64,000 bases of DNA. Origin: AV40 sp038230255. Lineage in GTDB: Bacteria > Verrucomicrobiota > Verrucomicrobiia > Chthoniobacterales > UBA10450. The position numbers were made by a program, and so were the translations under genes. The DNA lies in assembly GCA_038230255.1 (NCBI GenBank), contig JBBRNP010000001.1, positions 434,001-498,000 on the forward strand, in the 5' to 3' direction. The notes beneath the pieces are model-generated. The model did no database searches. It was not told the origin of the DNA and saw only the letters and a list, made by a program, of their open reading frames with translations. This document shows, piece by piece, positions 52,180 through 60,425 of this stretch. Numbering within the stretch: position 1 is the stretch's first letter; every line of letters starts with the position of its first letter.

Positions 52180-53057
52180 TATTCGCGCTCCAGGAGATAA
52201 TTTGCGAGCGCGTGCAGAGCGTCACCTTTTGCACCGAAGGTCGACAATGCACTGTGCGCTTCCTTCGTGAGTCGTTTCGCTTCGGCGCGCGATTTGTCCA
52301 AACCGATGATTGCGGGATAAGTCGCTTTTTGCGCGGCGACATCTTTGCCCGCGCTCTTGCCAAGTTTCTCGCTCGTCTGCGTTACGTCGAGAATGTCGTC
52401 GATCACCTGAAACGCCAGACCCAGCGCGCGGCCAAATTTGGTGATCGCATTCAGCTGCTTCGAGTTGGCATTCGCGCTCATCGCGCCGAGTCGGACCGAG
52501 GTCGTCAGAATCGCAGCGGTTTTGTTTTCGTGAATGTAGCGCAAACCCGCCATGTCGATCTTTTGTCCTTCACCCTCGAGATCTGCCACTTGACCGGCGA
52601 TCAGTTTTCGACTGCCGGCCGCGACCGCGAGCTCGCGCAATAAAATCGACATGTCGTAGCGCGAAGTCGGCTTCGCGCCGGAAACGATTTCGAACGCGAT
52701 CGTAAGCAAGGCGTCGCCGGCGAGCACCGCGATGCCGTCGCCGAAAACTTTGTGGCAGGTCGGCCGGCCGCGGCGGAAATCGTCGTTGTCCATGCTCGGC
52801 AGATCGTCGTGGACGAGCGAATAGGTGTGGATGCATTCCATCGCGCAGGCGAGCGGCAACGCATTGTCGATCTTGCCGCCGTACGCGTCCGCGGCGGCGA
52901 GGCAGAGAATCGGCCGCAACCGTTTCCCGCCGGCGAACAAACTGTAGCGCATCGCCTTGTGGATCGTCGCCGGCTTGACGTTCTCCTTCGGCAGATATCG
53001 ATCCAACGCGCGATCGATTCTCTTCTGCCGCGATTCAAGATACGATTTGAGATTCAT
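52176..53057 (-). CDS. ispA: polyprenyl diphosphate synthase (farnesyl/geranylgeranyl type)
   Basis: Chain elongation of isoprenoids; 293 residues from MNLKSYLESRQKRIDRALDR. The first aspartate-rich motif DDLPSMD (in YSLVHDDLPSMDNDDFRRG) and second DDILDV are intact, with GGKRLRPILCLAA for substrate binding. Size and motif fit the short-chain IspA group (C15-C20), so farnesyl diphosphate is the likeliest product. The stop overlaps the tsaD stop by 4 bases in convergent orientation. Confidence 0.93.
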   Translation of the reverse strand: MNLKSYLESRQKRIDRALDRYLPKENVKPATIHKAMRYSLFAGGKRLRPILCLAAADAYGGKIDNALPLACAMECIHTYSLVHDDLPSMDNDDFRRGRPTCHKVFGDGIAVLAGDALLTIAFEIVSGAKPTSRYDMSILLRELAVAAGSRKLIAGQVADLEGEGQKIDMAGLRYIHENKTAAILTTSVRLGAMSANANSKQLNAITKFGRALGLAFQVIDDILDVTQTSEKLGKSAGKDVAAQKATYPAIIGLDKSRAEAKRLTKEAHSALSTFGAKGDALHALANYLLEREY

Positions 53058-53100
53058 TGCGCCGCCAGATGGCACTGTAAAAGTCGATTTGGTCCATGCG

Positions 53101-54036
53101 CTAGAGATTTTCTGCGGTTTCGGCGACAGCGGCGGGTTTGGTGCGCATGGCGAGAAATGCGCCGATCAGCAGGATAGCAGCGCTGATTAATTGAGCGGGG
53201 GTGAGCCGTTCGTGGAAAATGAGAGCGGAAAGAGCGAGCGCGCCGATGGGGCAGAGGAGCTGGAGCGTTTGCGCGAGAGCCACGCCGATTTGGTGGATGG
53301 CGACGTAATACAACACGTGGGCAAGTGTGATGCAGATCACGGCAGAAACGATGAGGATCAAGTTCACGTGGGCAGTGACGTGAAGAGGGGTGCCGATCTT
53401 ACCAAAAGCGAGCGTGAGCGGAAGCAACAGCGCCGAAGTGATGAGGCTGATTATTCCGAAACTGCGTATGGAACCGAGCTTTGCGGACGGGCGTTTAATG
53501 AGGACACCATAAAGTGCCCAGCAAAAGATCGCGATGAAGGCGATGACAAGGCCGGGCCAGGGAACATGTCGATTCTCGCCATTCGATTGAAACCAGATGA
53601 CGCCGAATGCGCCGACCAATCCGAGCAGCGTTCCAAGTTGAAATTGCCATTGGCGAATGACGTAGCGTTCTTCAGGAAAAAACGCTAGGGCAAGCAACGC
53701 GGTGAAAATCACCGACGTGCGAGCAATGATTCCGTAGATACCGGGTCCCATGTAAAAGAGCGCGACGGTCTGGGTTATCTGGTGAACGACGTTCGGTATA
53801 CAGGGGATCAAGCAGAGCCCGACGGTGCGAAGGTCAATCTTGGGTCCGCGGCGAAATTGAAACAGAACGAACGGGACAATTGCGAGACAGGCTACGCTGT
53901 ATCGATAAAAATTTTGCGACCAGGGATCGTAGAAACGGTTGAGATAAAATTGAAAAAGCGTTGGCAAAGACCAGATGGCGACGGTCGCGAAGACCGCGGC
54001 GTATCCCCGGGAAAGTTGGCGCGTGCTTCGCTCCAT
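53101..54036 (-). CDS. EamA/DMT family transporter
   Basis: 311 residues, ten predicted helices in two EamA repeats. Start MERSTRQLSRGYAAVFATVA; first repeat AIWSLPTLFQFYLNRFYDPW, second AHVLYYVAIHQIGVALAQTL with the final ALALSALIFHERLTPAQLIS. Inner-membrane exporter of metabolites or amino acids; substrate unknown. 43 bases upstream of the prenyl synthase start on the same strand, so possibly co-transcribed. Confidence 0.9.
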   Translation of the reverse strand: MERSTRQLSRGYAAVFATVAIWSLPTLFQFYLNRFYDPWSQNFYRYSVACLAIVPFVLFQFRRGPKIDLRTVGLCLIPCIPNVVHQITQTVALFYMGPGIYGIIARTSVIFTALLALAFFPEERYVIRQWQFQLGTLLGLVGAFGVIWFQSNGENRHVPWPGLVIAFIAIFCWALYGVLIKRPSAKLGSIRSFGIISLITSALLLPLTLAFGKIGTPLHVTAHVNLILIVSAVICITLAHVLYYVAIHQIGVALAQTLQLLCPIGALALSALIFHERLTPAQLISAAILLIGAFLAMRTKPAAVAETAENL

Positions 54037-54127
54037 CCGGCTGATTGTGCCATGGCGCCGCTATTTCGCAGTTTAATTTGCTGGCTTGCGCGGGGTTAAT
54101 CGCTCAAAAATTGAGATGGAGGAGAAT

Positions 54128-55096
54128 ATGAAGATTAGAACCACACTCATTTCGTCGATTTTATTGTCAGCACTGTTTTTGGCGGCGCCGGTTGCCAGTG
54201 CGAAGAAACATGGCGGCGGGGGCGGGGGAGACTCAGATTCTCACCGGCGAAAGGGAATCGAGTTGTTTGATGCAAAGAAGTACGCGGAAGCAATTGAAGA
54301 GTTCAACAAGGCAGTGGAAGCCGCTCCGGGCGAGCCGGGCGCCTATCGTGACCGCGGCATCGCTTATCGCGCAGCTGGCAGAGTGGCGGCTGCATCCAAT
54401 GATGGGCCTGCTTCGGCGGCGCGGTTTACCTCGGCGGTTGCGGATTTTTCCAAAGCAATCGAGCTATCGCCAAAGGATCCGGTCGGATACCTCGAGCGCG
54501 GCCAAACGGAGCTCGCGCAGATCCAGTTTGACGCGGCGATCGCCGATCTGAACAAGGCGCTCGAGTTAAAAGGGGACGAAGCGCTGTGCTACAAGTTTCG
54601 CGGCTTTGCTTATATCGGCTTGAAGCAATGGGACAAGGCAGTCGCAGATTTTACCGTCGCGATCCAAAAGAACGCGAACGACACGCAAAATTACGATCAG
54701 CGCGCGCTGGCCTACCGGAACCTGAAAAATTTCGACGCCGCCATAACCGATTACACTGCTGCGATCGAAAAGAATCCGACTTACCAACCGGAATATTCTC
54801 GGCGTGGGTACACGTACGCGTTGGCCGGACAGTACGAGAAAGCGATCGTGGATTATCAGCAAGCATTGAAGATGGATCCTAACGACCTAGAGACGCCGGA
54901 GCGGCTCCGTTACGCACAGGGGCAGATCGCCGCCAGAAACGCGCCTCCAGCAACGCCGACGCCCACTCCCGCGGCCAGTATTATCACGCCGGCGAGGATC
55001 TTTTTTGCGGTGGTCATTTTGGTCATCATTGCGGTGGTTGTCCGGTTGATGACTCGTGGAAAACCGGAGGAAATAAGTAGCTCCAGAATCCGCTGA
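54128..55096 (+). CDS. exported TPR protein with C-terminal membrane anchor
   Basis: 322 residues from ATG 54128 with a strong GGAGGAGA site; the frame upstream is open but not used. Signal peptide MKIRTTLISSILLSALFLAA, then a Gly run (KKHGGGGGGD), then six TPR units (HRRKGIELFDAKKYAEAIEE, AYRDRGIAYRAAGRVAAAS, CYKFRGFAYIGLKQWDKAV and so on). A linker with TPTPTP and one membrane helix near residue 290 (IFFAVVILVIIAVVVRLM) close the protein. A scaffold at the inner membrane is likely. Confidence 0.85.
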   Translation: MKIRTTLISSILLSALFLAAPVASAKKHGGGGGGDSDSHRRKGIELFDAKKYAEAIEEFNKAVEAAPGEPGAYRDRGIAYRAAGRVAAASNDGPASAARFTSAVADFSKAIELSPKDPVGYLERGQTELAQIQFDAAIADLNKALELKGDEALCYKFRGFAYIGLKQWDKAVADFTVAIQKNANDTQNYDQRALAYRNLKNFDAAITDYTAAIEKNPTYQPEYSRRGYTYALAGQYEKAIVDYQQALKMDPNDLETPERLRYAQGQIAARNAPPATPTPTPAASIITPARIFFAVVILVIIAVVVRLMTRGKPEEISSSRIR

Positions 55097-55100
55097 GGTG

Positions 55101-55130
55101 GATCGAGCAGTCCCTTGCTCGATGTTATTT
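55101..55130 (+). terminator. possible terminator after the TPR gene
   Basis: ATCGAGCA, loop GTCCCT, TGCTCGAT, then GTTATTT. The hairpin is perfect over 8 pairs, but the T-run is weak. Confidence 0.5.
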
Positions 55131-55216
55131 GAGGTGGCCGCAGGCCCCTAAATTTAGCATCGCCCGCGGAGCGGTCGATTCACCGATCTGAGCGTTCTAC
55201 AGCCCACAAAATTGCT

Positions 55217-55244
55217 TTGACACCCCTCGCGGGGTGGCTAGCGT
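55217..55244 (+). promoter_or_regulatory. possible promoter of the tRNA-Thr-tuf operon
   Basis: TTGACA at 55217-55222, 16 bases, then TAGCGT. A second TTGACG at 55292 followed by TTCTAC at 55316 is an alternative nearer the tRNA. Both are by eye only. Confidence 0.35.
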
Positions 55245-55338
55245 TTCGAACGCTTTTTGCGAGAACGAGACGGTCCCATGGTCGTAGCAACTTGACGCGG
55301 CTTTGGGACTTTTAGTTCTACACGCGGGAGGCAAACCG

Positions 55339-55414
<76 letters not shown>

Positions 55415-55490
55415 GTTTGAGCCCGCGACAGGGACGACAGTTTTCAAAAAAACGCAGTTTGGTTTATTAAAACACGACAGGAGAATTGAT

Positions 55491-56675
55491 ATGGCAAAGG
55501 AAGCATTTAAACGCGACAAGCCGCACTTGAACGTCGGCACGATCGGTCACGTCGACCATGGTAAAACTACGCTCACGGCCGCCATTACGAGCGTGCTCGC
55601 CAAAAAAGGCATGGCCGAAGTGCGTGCCTACGAATCAATCGACAACGCGCCCGAAGAAAAAGAGCGCGGCATTACGATCAACACTGCGCACGTGGAATAT
55701 TCGAGCGATAAGCGTCACTATGCCCACGTCGATTGCCCCGGCCACGCTGACTATGTGAAGAATATGATCACCGGCGCAGCCCAAATGGACGGCGCCATTC
55801 TCGTCGTGAGCGCAGCGGACGGTCCGATGCCGCAGACCCGCGAGCACATCCTGCTGGCGCGCCAGGTCGGCGTGCCTTCGATCGTTGTCTTCCTGAACAA
55901 GGTCGACATGGTCGATGACCCAGAGCTTCTCGACCTGGTCGAGATGGAAGTGCGCGATCTACTCACGCAATACGAATTTCCGGGAGATAAAATCCCGATC
56001 GTCAAAGGCAGCGCGCTCAAGGCGCTGAACGGCGATGCCGAGGCGGAGAAGCAGGTTCTCGCGCTCGTCGCCGCGATTGATGATTACATTCCGGTACCGG
56101 AGCGTCCGATCGATCAGCCGTTCATGATGGCGGTCGAAGACGTGTTCAACATTGAAGGCCGCGGCACGGTCGCGACCGGGCGGGTTGATCGCGGCATCCT
56201 CAAGAAGATGGAGGAAGTCGAGATCGTCGGAATCAAGCCGACCGCGAAAACGGTTGCGACCGACATCGAAATGTTCCGCAAACTTCTCGATGAAGCGCGC
56301 GCGGGCGACAATGTCGGAATTCTGCTCCGCGGCGTGAAGAAGGAAGACGTCGAGCGCGGTCAGGTCATCGCCAAGCCCGGCTCGATTACGCCGCACAAGA
56401 AATTTAAGGCGGAAGTTTACGTGCTGAGCAAAGAGGAAGGCGGCCGTCACACGCCGTTCTTCACCAATTACCGGCCGCAATTTTATTTCCGCACCACTGA
56501 CGTTACTGGAACGGTTAAATTGCCGGAAGGCGTCGAAATGGTGATGCCAGGCGATAACATCGCCATCGAGGTGGAGCTAATTACGCCCATCGCCATGGAG
56601 AAGACGATTCGGTTCGCTATTCGCGAAGGCGGCAAGACCGTCGGCGCGGGTCGCGTAAGCGATATTCGGGACTAA
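55491..56675 (+). CDS. tuf: elongation factor Tu
   Basis: GTPase that delivers aminoacyl-tRNA to the ribosome, 394 residues. P-loop GHVDHGKTTL (19 onward), switch I with DNAPEEKERGITIN (Pro54), DCPGHADYVKNMITGAAQMD, NKVDMVDD, and the C-terminal barrels ending GAGRVSDIRD. A strong GACAGGAG ribosome site lies before the ATG. The operon order is tRNA-Thr, tuf, tRNA-Trp, secE, nusG, rplK. Confidence 0.98.
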   Translation: MAKEAFKRDKPHLNVGTIGHVDHGKTTLTAAITSVLAKKGMAEVRAYESIDNAPEEKERGITINTAHVEYSSDKRHYAHVDCPGHADYVKNMITGAAQMDGAILVVSAADGPMPQTREHILLARQVGVPSIVVFLNKVDMVDDPELLDLVEMEVRDLLTQYEFPGDKIPIVKGSALKALNGDAEAEKQVLALVAAIDDYIPVPERPIDQPFMMAVEDVFNIEGRGTVATGRVDRGILKKMEEVEIVGIKPTAKTVATDIEMFRKLLDEARAGDNVGILLRGVKKEDVERGQVIAKPGSITPHKKFKAEVYVLSKEEGGRHTPFFTNYRPQFYFRTTDVTGTVKLPEGVEMVMPGDNIAIEVELITPIAMEKTIRFAIREGGKTVGAGRVSDIRD

Positions 56676-56688
56676 AGTAGCCAAACCT

Positions 56689-56761
56689 ACGCCAGTAACT
56701 CAATTGGTAGAGTAGCGGTCTCCAAAACCGCCTGTTGGGGGTTCGAGTCCCTCCTGGCGTG
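56689..56761 (+). tRNA. tRNA-Trp (anticodon CCA)
   Basis: Acceptor ACGCCAG pairs with CTGGCGT; anticodon stem GCGGT/ACCGC around CTCCAAA gives anticodon CCA; T-arm GGGGGTTCGAGTCCCTC. The 3' CCA is not encoded (GATT follows). It lies 13 bases after tuf, a common location for this gene. Confidence 0.97.
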
Positions 56762-56771
56762 ATTTGCCCGC

Positions 56772-56781
56772 AAGATCGACA
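56772..56781 (+). repeat. AAGATCGACA motif, intergenic copy
   Basis: Exact 10-mer followed by A, between tRNA-Trp and secE. Confidence 0.8.
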
Positions 56782-56804
56782 ATTACAAAAATCGACATCG
56801 TGCC

Positions 56805-57023
56805 GTGATCGCCAAAACAAAAAACTTTTTCAACGAAGTTAAAGTCGAGCTTCAGAAGGCTTCCTGGCCGTGGGACCCGCAGGAAAAAGGGATAAAGAAA
56901 TACAAGGAGCTGTTTGATTCGACCCTCGTCACCATCATCGCGATGCTGTTGCTTGGCGGCTACGTCGCGCTCTTCGATTTTGTGCTGGTGAACGTGATCC
57001 ATTATTTTACCCGGTTGCACTGA
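56805..57023 (+). CDS. secE: preprotein translocase subunit SecE
   Basis: 72 residues with a GTG start. Amphipathic N-terminal helix (FFNEVKVELQKASWPWDPQE) followed by one membrane helix (STLVTIIAMLLLGGYVALFD). It holds SecYEG together in the inner membrane. Two bases separate its stop from the nusG ATG. Confidence 0.95.
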   Translation: MIAKTKNFFNEVKVELQKASWPWDPQEKGIKKYKELFDSTLVTIIAMLLLGGYVALFDFVLVNVIHYFTRLH

Positions 57024-57025
57024 TT

Positions 57026-57595
57026 ATGGCGCAACCACTTGCAGCAAAAGATCAATGGTTCGTGGTGCACGTGCTCTCCGGCCAGGAGAACAAGGTCAAG
57101 GAGAACATCGACAAGCGCGTCAAGACCGAGGAGATGAGCGATTTGATTTACGAAGTTCTCGTCCCGACCGAGCGCGTCTCGGAAATCAAGAAGGGCAAAA
57201 AAAGCGAGACGACCCGCAAGTTCTTTCCCGGTTACCTGATCGTGAACATGCATTTGCTCGACGAGAACAATCAACTGGTCGGGCGCACCTGGTATTTTAT
57301 TCGCGAGACGCCGGGAGTGATCGGTTTTGCCGGAACGAAAGACAAACCGATCCCGATGCGCCAATCGGAAGTCGACAACATGCTTGCGCAAATGAAAGAG
57401 CGCGAAGAAAAGGTGAAACCGAAAGTCAGCTTTGAAGTTGGCGAAACGGTCAAGGTCGCGGACGGCCCATTCCAGAATCAAAACGGCATCGTGGAAGAGA
57501 TTGATCCCGAACGCGGCAAACTGCGCGTTTCGGTTACAATCTTCGGCCGCGCCACGCCGGTTGAACTTGAGTACTGGCAAGTCGAGCGCGGCTAA
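57026..57595 (+). CDS. nusG: transcription antitermination factor NusG
   Basis: 189 residues: NGN domain (WFVVHVLSGQENKVKENIDK to PGVIGFAGTKDKP) and a C-terminal KOW domain (VGETVKVADGPFQNQNGIVE). Links RNA polymerase to Rho and ribosomes. Tightly packed behind secE. Confidence 0.97.
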   Translation: MAQPLAAKDQWFVVHVLSGQENKVKENIDKRVKTEEMSDLIYEVLVPTERVSEIKKGKKSETTRKFFPGYLIVNMHLLDENNQLVGRTWYFIRETPGVIGFAGTKDKPIPMRQSEVDNMLAQMKEREEKVKPKVSFEVGETVKVADGPFQNQNGIVEEIDPERGKLRVSVTIFGRATPVELEYWQVERG

Positions 57596-57601
57596 TTTTC
57601 C

Positions 57602-57679
57602 GACAGAATTAACAAAATGATCAGAATGATTTTAGAAACTTTTCAGAGAACCTATTTTGTAGATTCAGTTCATTCTGTC
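57602..57679. repeat. inverted repeat between nusG and rplK
   Basis: GACAGAAT at 57602-57609 pairs with ATTCTGTC at 57672-57679. The inner parts (AACAAAATGATCAGAATGAT; GATTCAGTTC) look like decayed tandem units of about 9-10 bases. It fills the gap within the operon and could act as an mRNA processing or attenuation hairpin. Confidence 0.6.
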
Positions 57680-57687
57680 TAAGATTT

Positions 57688-58113
57688 ATGGCAAAGGAAG
57701 TAATCGCTCACATCAAATTGCAGATTCCGGCCGGTCAGGCGAACCCGGCGCCGCCCGTTGGCACCGCACTCGGACCGCGCGGCATCAACATCATGGCGTT
57801 CTGCAAGGAATTTAACGCCGCCACTCAAAAACAAGCGGGCGACATCTTGCCGGTGGTGATCACGGTTTTCAAAGACAAGTCGTTTACCTTCATTACCAAA
57901 AGTCCGCCGGCCGCGATTCTGTTGAAGAAAGCGGCCAACATCGCCGCCGGATCGAAAGAACCGAACAAAGAAAAAGTCGGCAAAGTGACGCGCAAACAGG
58001 TCATGGACATCGTCAATACCAAGCGCCAAGACCTGAACGCGCGCAGCGACGACGCTGCTTTCCGGATCATCGAAGGCACCGCCCGGCAAATGGGCCTCGA
58101 AATCGTCGATTGA
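57688..58113 (+). CDS. rplK: 50S ribosomal protein L11
   Basis: 141 residues: IKLQIPAGQANPAPPVGTAL GPRG start and C-terminal GTARQMGLEIVD. Binds the GTPase centre of 23S rRNA. In most bacteria rplA (L1) follows within a few bases; here none is found before the window ends. Confidence 0.97.
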   Translation: MAKEVIAHIKLQIPAGQANPAPPVGTALGPRGINIMAFCKEFNAATQKQAGDILPVVITVFKDKSFTFITKSPPAAILLKKAANIAAGSKEPNKEKVGKVTRKQVMDIVNTKRQDLNARSDDAAFRIIEGTARQMGLEIVD

Positions 58114-58347
58114 TTGCGGTACGCGGGTAGCAAATTCCTACACCGGGGCGGTCTCTAGCTGGTATTTCGCCAATTCGCTGCACGGCGCGGGGAACCGCGC
58201 AGTGTACTGCTTGCTTTACAGGATCGAGCCTTAACTGGTAAAAGGCATTTCCGGGACGATGGAACGGCGAAGCTTAAGAACCTAAAACTAGGCGACGGAT
58301 GAATCCATCCGAAAGGTTAATCGCCTAGGTATCGACTTCCTCGGATT
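58114..58347 (+). ncRNA. structured intergenic region after rplK (candidate RNA)
   Basis: 234 bases without a gene but with several hairpins: GCGCGG-GGAA-CCGCGC at 58185-58200 with a GNRA-type loop, and a nested stem in which CTAGGCGA (58288-58295) pairs with TCGCCTAG (58321-58328) enclosing CGGATG-AAT-CCATCCG. The latter ends 25 bases before the oxygenase start. It could be a leader or riboswitch-like element of that gene or an independent RNA. I do not recognise a known family. Confidence 0.4.
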
Positions 58348-58353
58348 GTGCCA

Positions 58354-59040
58354 ATGAAACCCAGTCGCCACCGTCAGCGAAAGCAATGGCGCAGGGGAGA
58401 AACAGGTGACCCCCTGAAGGCCATAAGCCGTCGGTTTCGGTCACAAGCAACGCAATCTCGCTTCTGCCACAAGAACGAATCGGCACGCATTCTCTTGGAC
58501 AAGAACTGGCTGCCTTCCAAAGACTGCGAATATCTCATTTCCGTGTACGAGATATTTTGGCGTCCCAAAGTGGGCCAAAAGTACAACGGAAATAAAGTAA
58601 TTGATCACTCTGTTCTCATCGGAGATTCAGAAATTGAGTTCTATTTATGGGAACTAGCCGAAAGGATGCGGAATCGGATTCAGAAATTCTTTGGAGTTGC
58701 AGATCTATTTATAGAATCATTGTTTCTGGCCGCGCTGTTGAAGGGGGGCTTCCATGAAGCTCATGCAGATAACGAGCGGTATGTCCGCGATAAGTGGGTT
58801 CCGAATCATACCCCACAGCGGGATTATACGGCGATATTGTATTTGAACTCGGATTTCGGCGGTGGGGAGCTGTGCTTCCCGCAGCACAATATCTCTATTT
58901 CCCCAAATCGCGGATCGTTAGTGGCTTTTCCTAGCAGCGGCAATTTTATCCATACCGTGCATCGAGTCAGTCGAGGGATACGTTACTCAATGCCTGTCTG
59001 GTTCACGAAAAACAAGCGTTTCGCGGTTTGGGCGGAATAA
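58354..59040 (+). CDS. 2-oxoglutarate/Fe(II) oxygenase, prolyl-4-hydroxylase type
   Basis: 228 residues from ATG 58354; a GTG two codons upstream is possible. The double-stranded beta-helix shows the iron triad His137-x-Asp139 (FHEAHADNER) and His200 (IHTVHRVSRG), with the 2-oxoglutarate Arg210 ten residues on (GIRYSMPVWF). Before these are YTAILYLNSDFGGGELCFP and SPNRGSLVAFPS, the P4H pattern. The basic first 40 residues are not family-typical. The codon and base use is more A/T-rich than its neighbours, which suggests transfer. Targets of relatives are proline residues in proteins such as EF-Tu or collagen-like chains, or small metabolites; the target here is unknown. Confidence 0.85.
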   Translation: MKPSRHRQRKQWRRGETGDPLKAISRRFRSQATQSRFCHKNESARILLDKNWLPSKDCEYLISVYEIFWRPKVGQKYNGNKVIDHSVLIGDSEIEFYLWELAERMRNRIQKFFGVADLFIESLFLAALLKGGFHEAHADNERYVRDKWVPNHTPQRDYTAILYLNSDFGGGELCFPQHNISISPNRGSLVAFPSSGNFIHTVHRVSRGIRYSMPVWFTKNKRFAVWAE

Positions 59041-59165
59041 TTCGAAGTGCGACAATACGCGGTATATTTCACGGCTGCAGCGTTCTTCATTCTTTGCCCA
59101 ATTTCTGGGGTCGTTTTCAGATTTATTTGTCTTCTCGTCCGCTACGATTAAAGACTTTCGCTGAC

Positions 59166-59516
59166 ATGATGATGTTTCGAATCGCAGCGGCGCTTTGTTT
59201 TCTGGCGGTCGGGCTCGGGGCATTTGGCGCACATTGGTTGAAGCCGACGCTTGAGGCGCATGGTTTGGTCGATGTTTGGAACAAGGCGGTGCTTTATCAT
59301 TTCATTCATGCGATCGCGTTGTTCGCGCTCGCGCTATTTGGGTCGGCGAATCGAGGCGCGTGGTGGCTGCTGTTTGCTGGCATTTTCATTTTTAGCGGAA
59401 GTTTGTACCTGATGGCGCTAACCAATATCCGTTGGTTAGGCGCAATCACGCCGATTGGCGGGCTTTGTTTTCTGGCCGGTTGGGCTTGGCTGGTGATTTT
59501 GCCGCCAAAATTGTAG
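59166..59516 (+). CDS. DUF423 (YgdD-type) membrane protein
   Basis: 116 residues. Three ATG codons in a row at 59166, 59169 and 59172; the first is chosen. Four membrane helices with the family pattern AAALCFLAVGLGAFGAHWLK, HFIHAIALFALALFG, FAGIFIFSGSLYLMAL and TPIGGLCFLAGWAWLVI. Function unknown, widespread. The stop codon TAG is the start of a REP-like hairpin. Confidence 0.92.
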   Translation: MMMFRIAAALCFLAVGLGAFGAHWLKPTLEAHGLVDVWNKAVLYHFIHAIALFALALFGSANRGAWWLLFAGIFIFSGSLYLMALTNIRWLGAITPIGGLCFLAGWAWLVILPPKL

Positions 59517-59550
59517 AGGCCTGCCGCCAGTGACGGCGGCAGCTACAACG
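59512..59550 (+). repeat. REP-like hairpin, subtype 2 (copy a)
   Basis: TGTAGAGGC head, stem CTGCCGCC / GGCGGCAG around AGTGAC, then CTACAACG. Same head as the REP at 1207 but a different stem. Its TAG is the DUF423 stop. Confidence 0.75.
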
Positions 59551-59617
59551 CGCTGCTTCCAAAAAGGCCGGGAGCAGGTGTATAATCGCCGGGCTCACAA
59601 CTGCCTAACGAATAGAC

Positions 59618-60418
59618 ATGGACGCCGCAACCCTACGGTCAGTCCCGCTTTTCGCGTCGCTTGATTCTAAAGCGACCGCGGAGCTGGGCGAGTATTTGAC
59701 CATTCACGATTATCCGAGGTCGGCGACGATTTTCCGCAACGGTGATCCCGGCGACGCGATGTATCTGATCGATGTCGGCAAGGTGCGGATCAGCATCACC
59801 GACGCGGACGGCGCGGCCGTGACGCTGGCGGAGCTGGGCGCGGGAGATTTCTTCGGCGAAATGGCAATGCTGGACGGTCAGGGCCGGTCGGCCAACGCGA
59901 CCGCGGTTGAGGATGCACGGCTGGCGAAACTGACTCGCGATGATTTTCTCTCATTCATGCGCAGCGATCCGCGCGTAACACTGGAATTACTTACGGCTCT
60001 CACCCAGCGGTTGCGGCGCACCGACGAACTGTTGCGACATCGCGTTTCGCGAAACGTAAATCAGGAAGAGGCGTTGCGCATGACCTTCGCCGATCGCGCG
60101 GCGGACAGGATCGCGGAGTTCGGCGGCAGTTGGAAATTTATCATCTTCTCGATCGCGCTTTTCGCGCTCTGGGTGGGAGCAAATACGGTTTTGCTTACGC
60201 GGAAACCATTTGATCCTTTTCCATTCATTCTGCTAAATCTGGCGCTAAACATGATCACGGCGTTGCAGGCGCCGATTATCATGATGTCGCAAAATCGACA
60301 GGCGCATAAGGATCGGTTGCGCGCTAATCTCGACTATCAGGTGAACCTCAAGAACGAGCTTCTCCTGAGCGACATCATTCGACGGCTGGACGAAATCGAA
60401 AAGCGAAAGCGCGAGTAG
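59618..60418 (+). CDS. cyclic-nucleotide-binding domain fused to DUF1003 membrane domain
   Basis: 266 residues. Residues about 1-125 form a Crp-type cNMP-binding barrel: LRSVPLFASLDSKATAELGE, the turn GDPGDAMYLIDVGKV, and the phosphate cassette GDFFGEMAMLDGQGRSANAT with its Arg. Residues about 150-245 are DUF1003: DRIAEFGGSWKFIIFSIALF, FDPFPFILLNLALN, QAPIIMMSQNRQAHKDR. No DNA-binding HTH is present, so cNMP would act on the membrane part. Flanked by two REP-like hairpins in the same orientation and followed by an MscS-type channel with the same sensor domain. Confidence 0.9.
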   Translation: MDAATLRSVPLFASLDSKATAELGEYLTIHDYPRSATIFRNGDPGDAMYLIDVGKVRISITDADGAAVTLAELGAGDFFGEMAMLDGQGRSANATAVEDARLAKLTRDDFLSFMRSDPRVTLELLTALTQRLRRTDELLRHRVSRNVNQEEALRMTFADRAADRIAEFGGSWKFIIFSIALFALWVGANTVLLTRKPFDPFPFILLNLALNMITALQAPIIMMSQNRQAHKDRLRANLDYQVNLKNELLLSDIIRRLDEIEKRKRE

Positions 60419-60425
60419 GGGCGTT

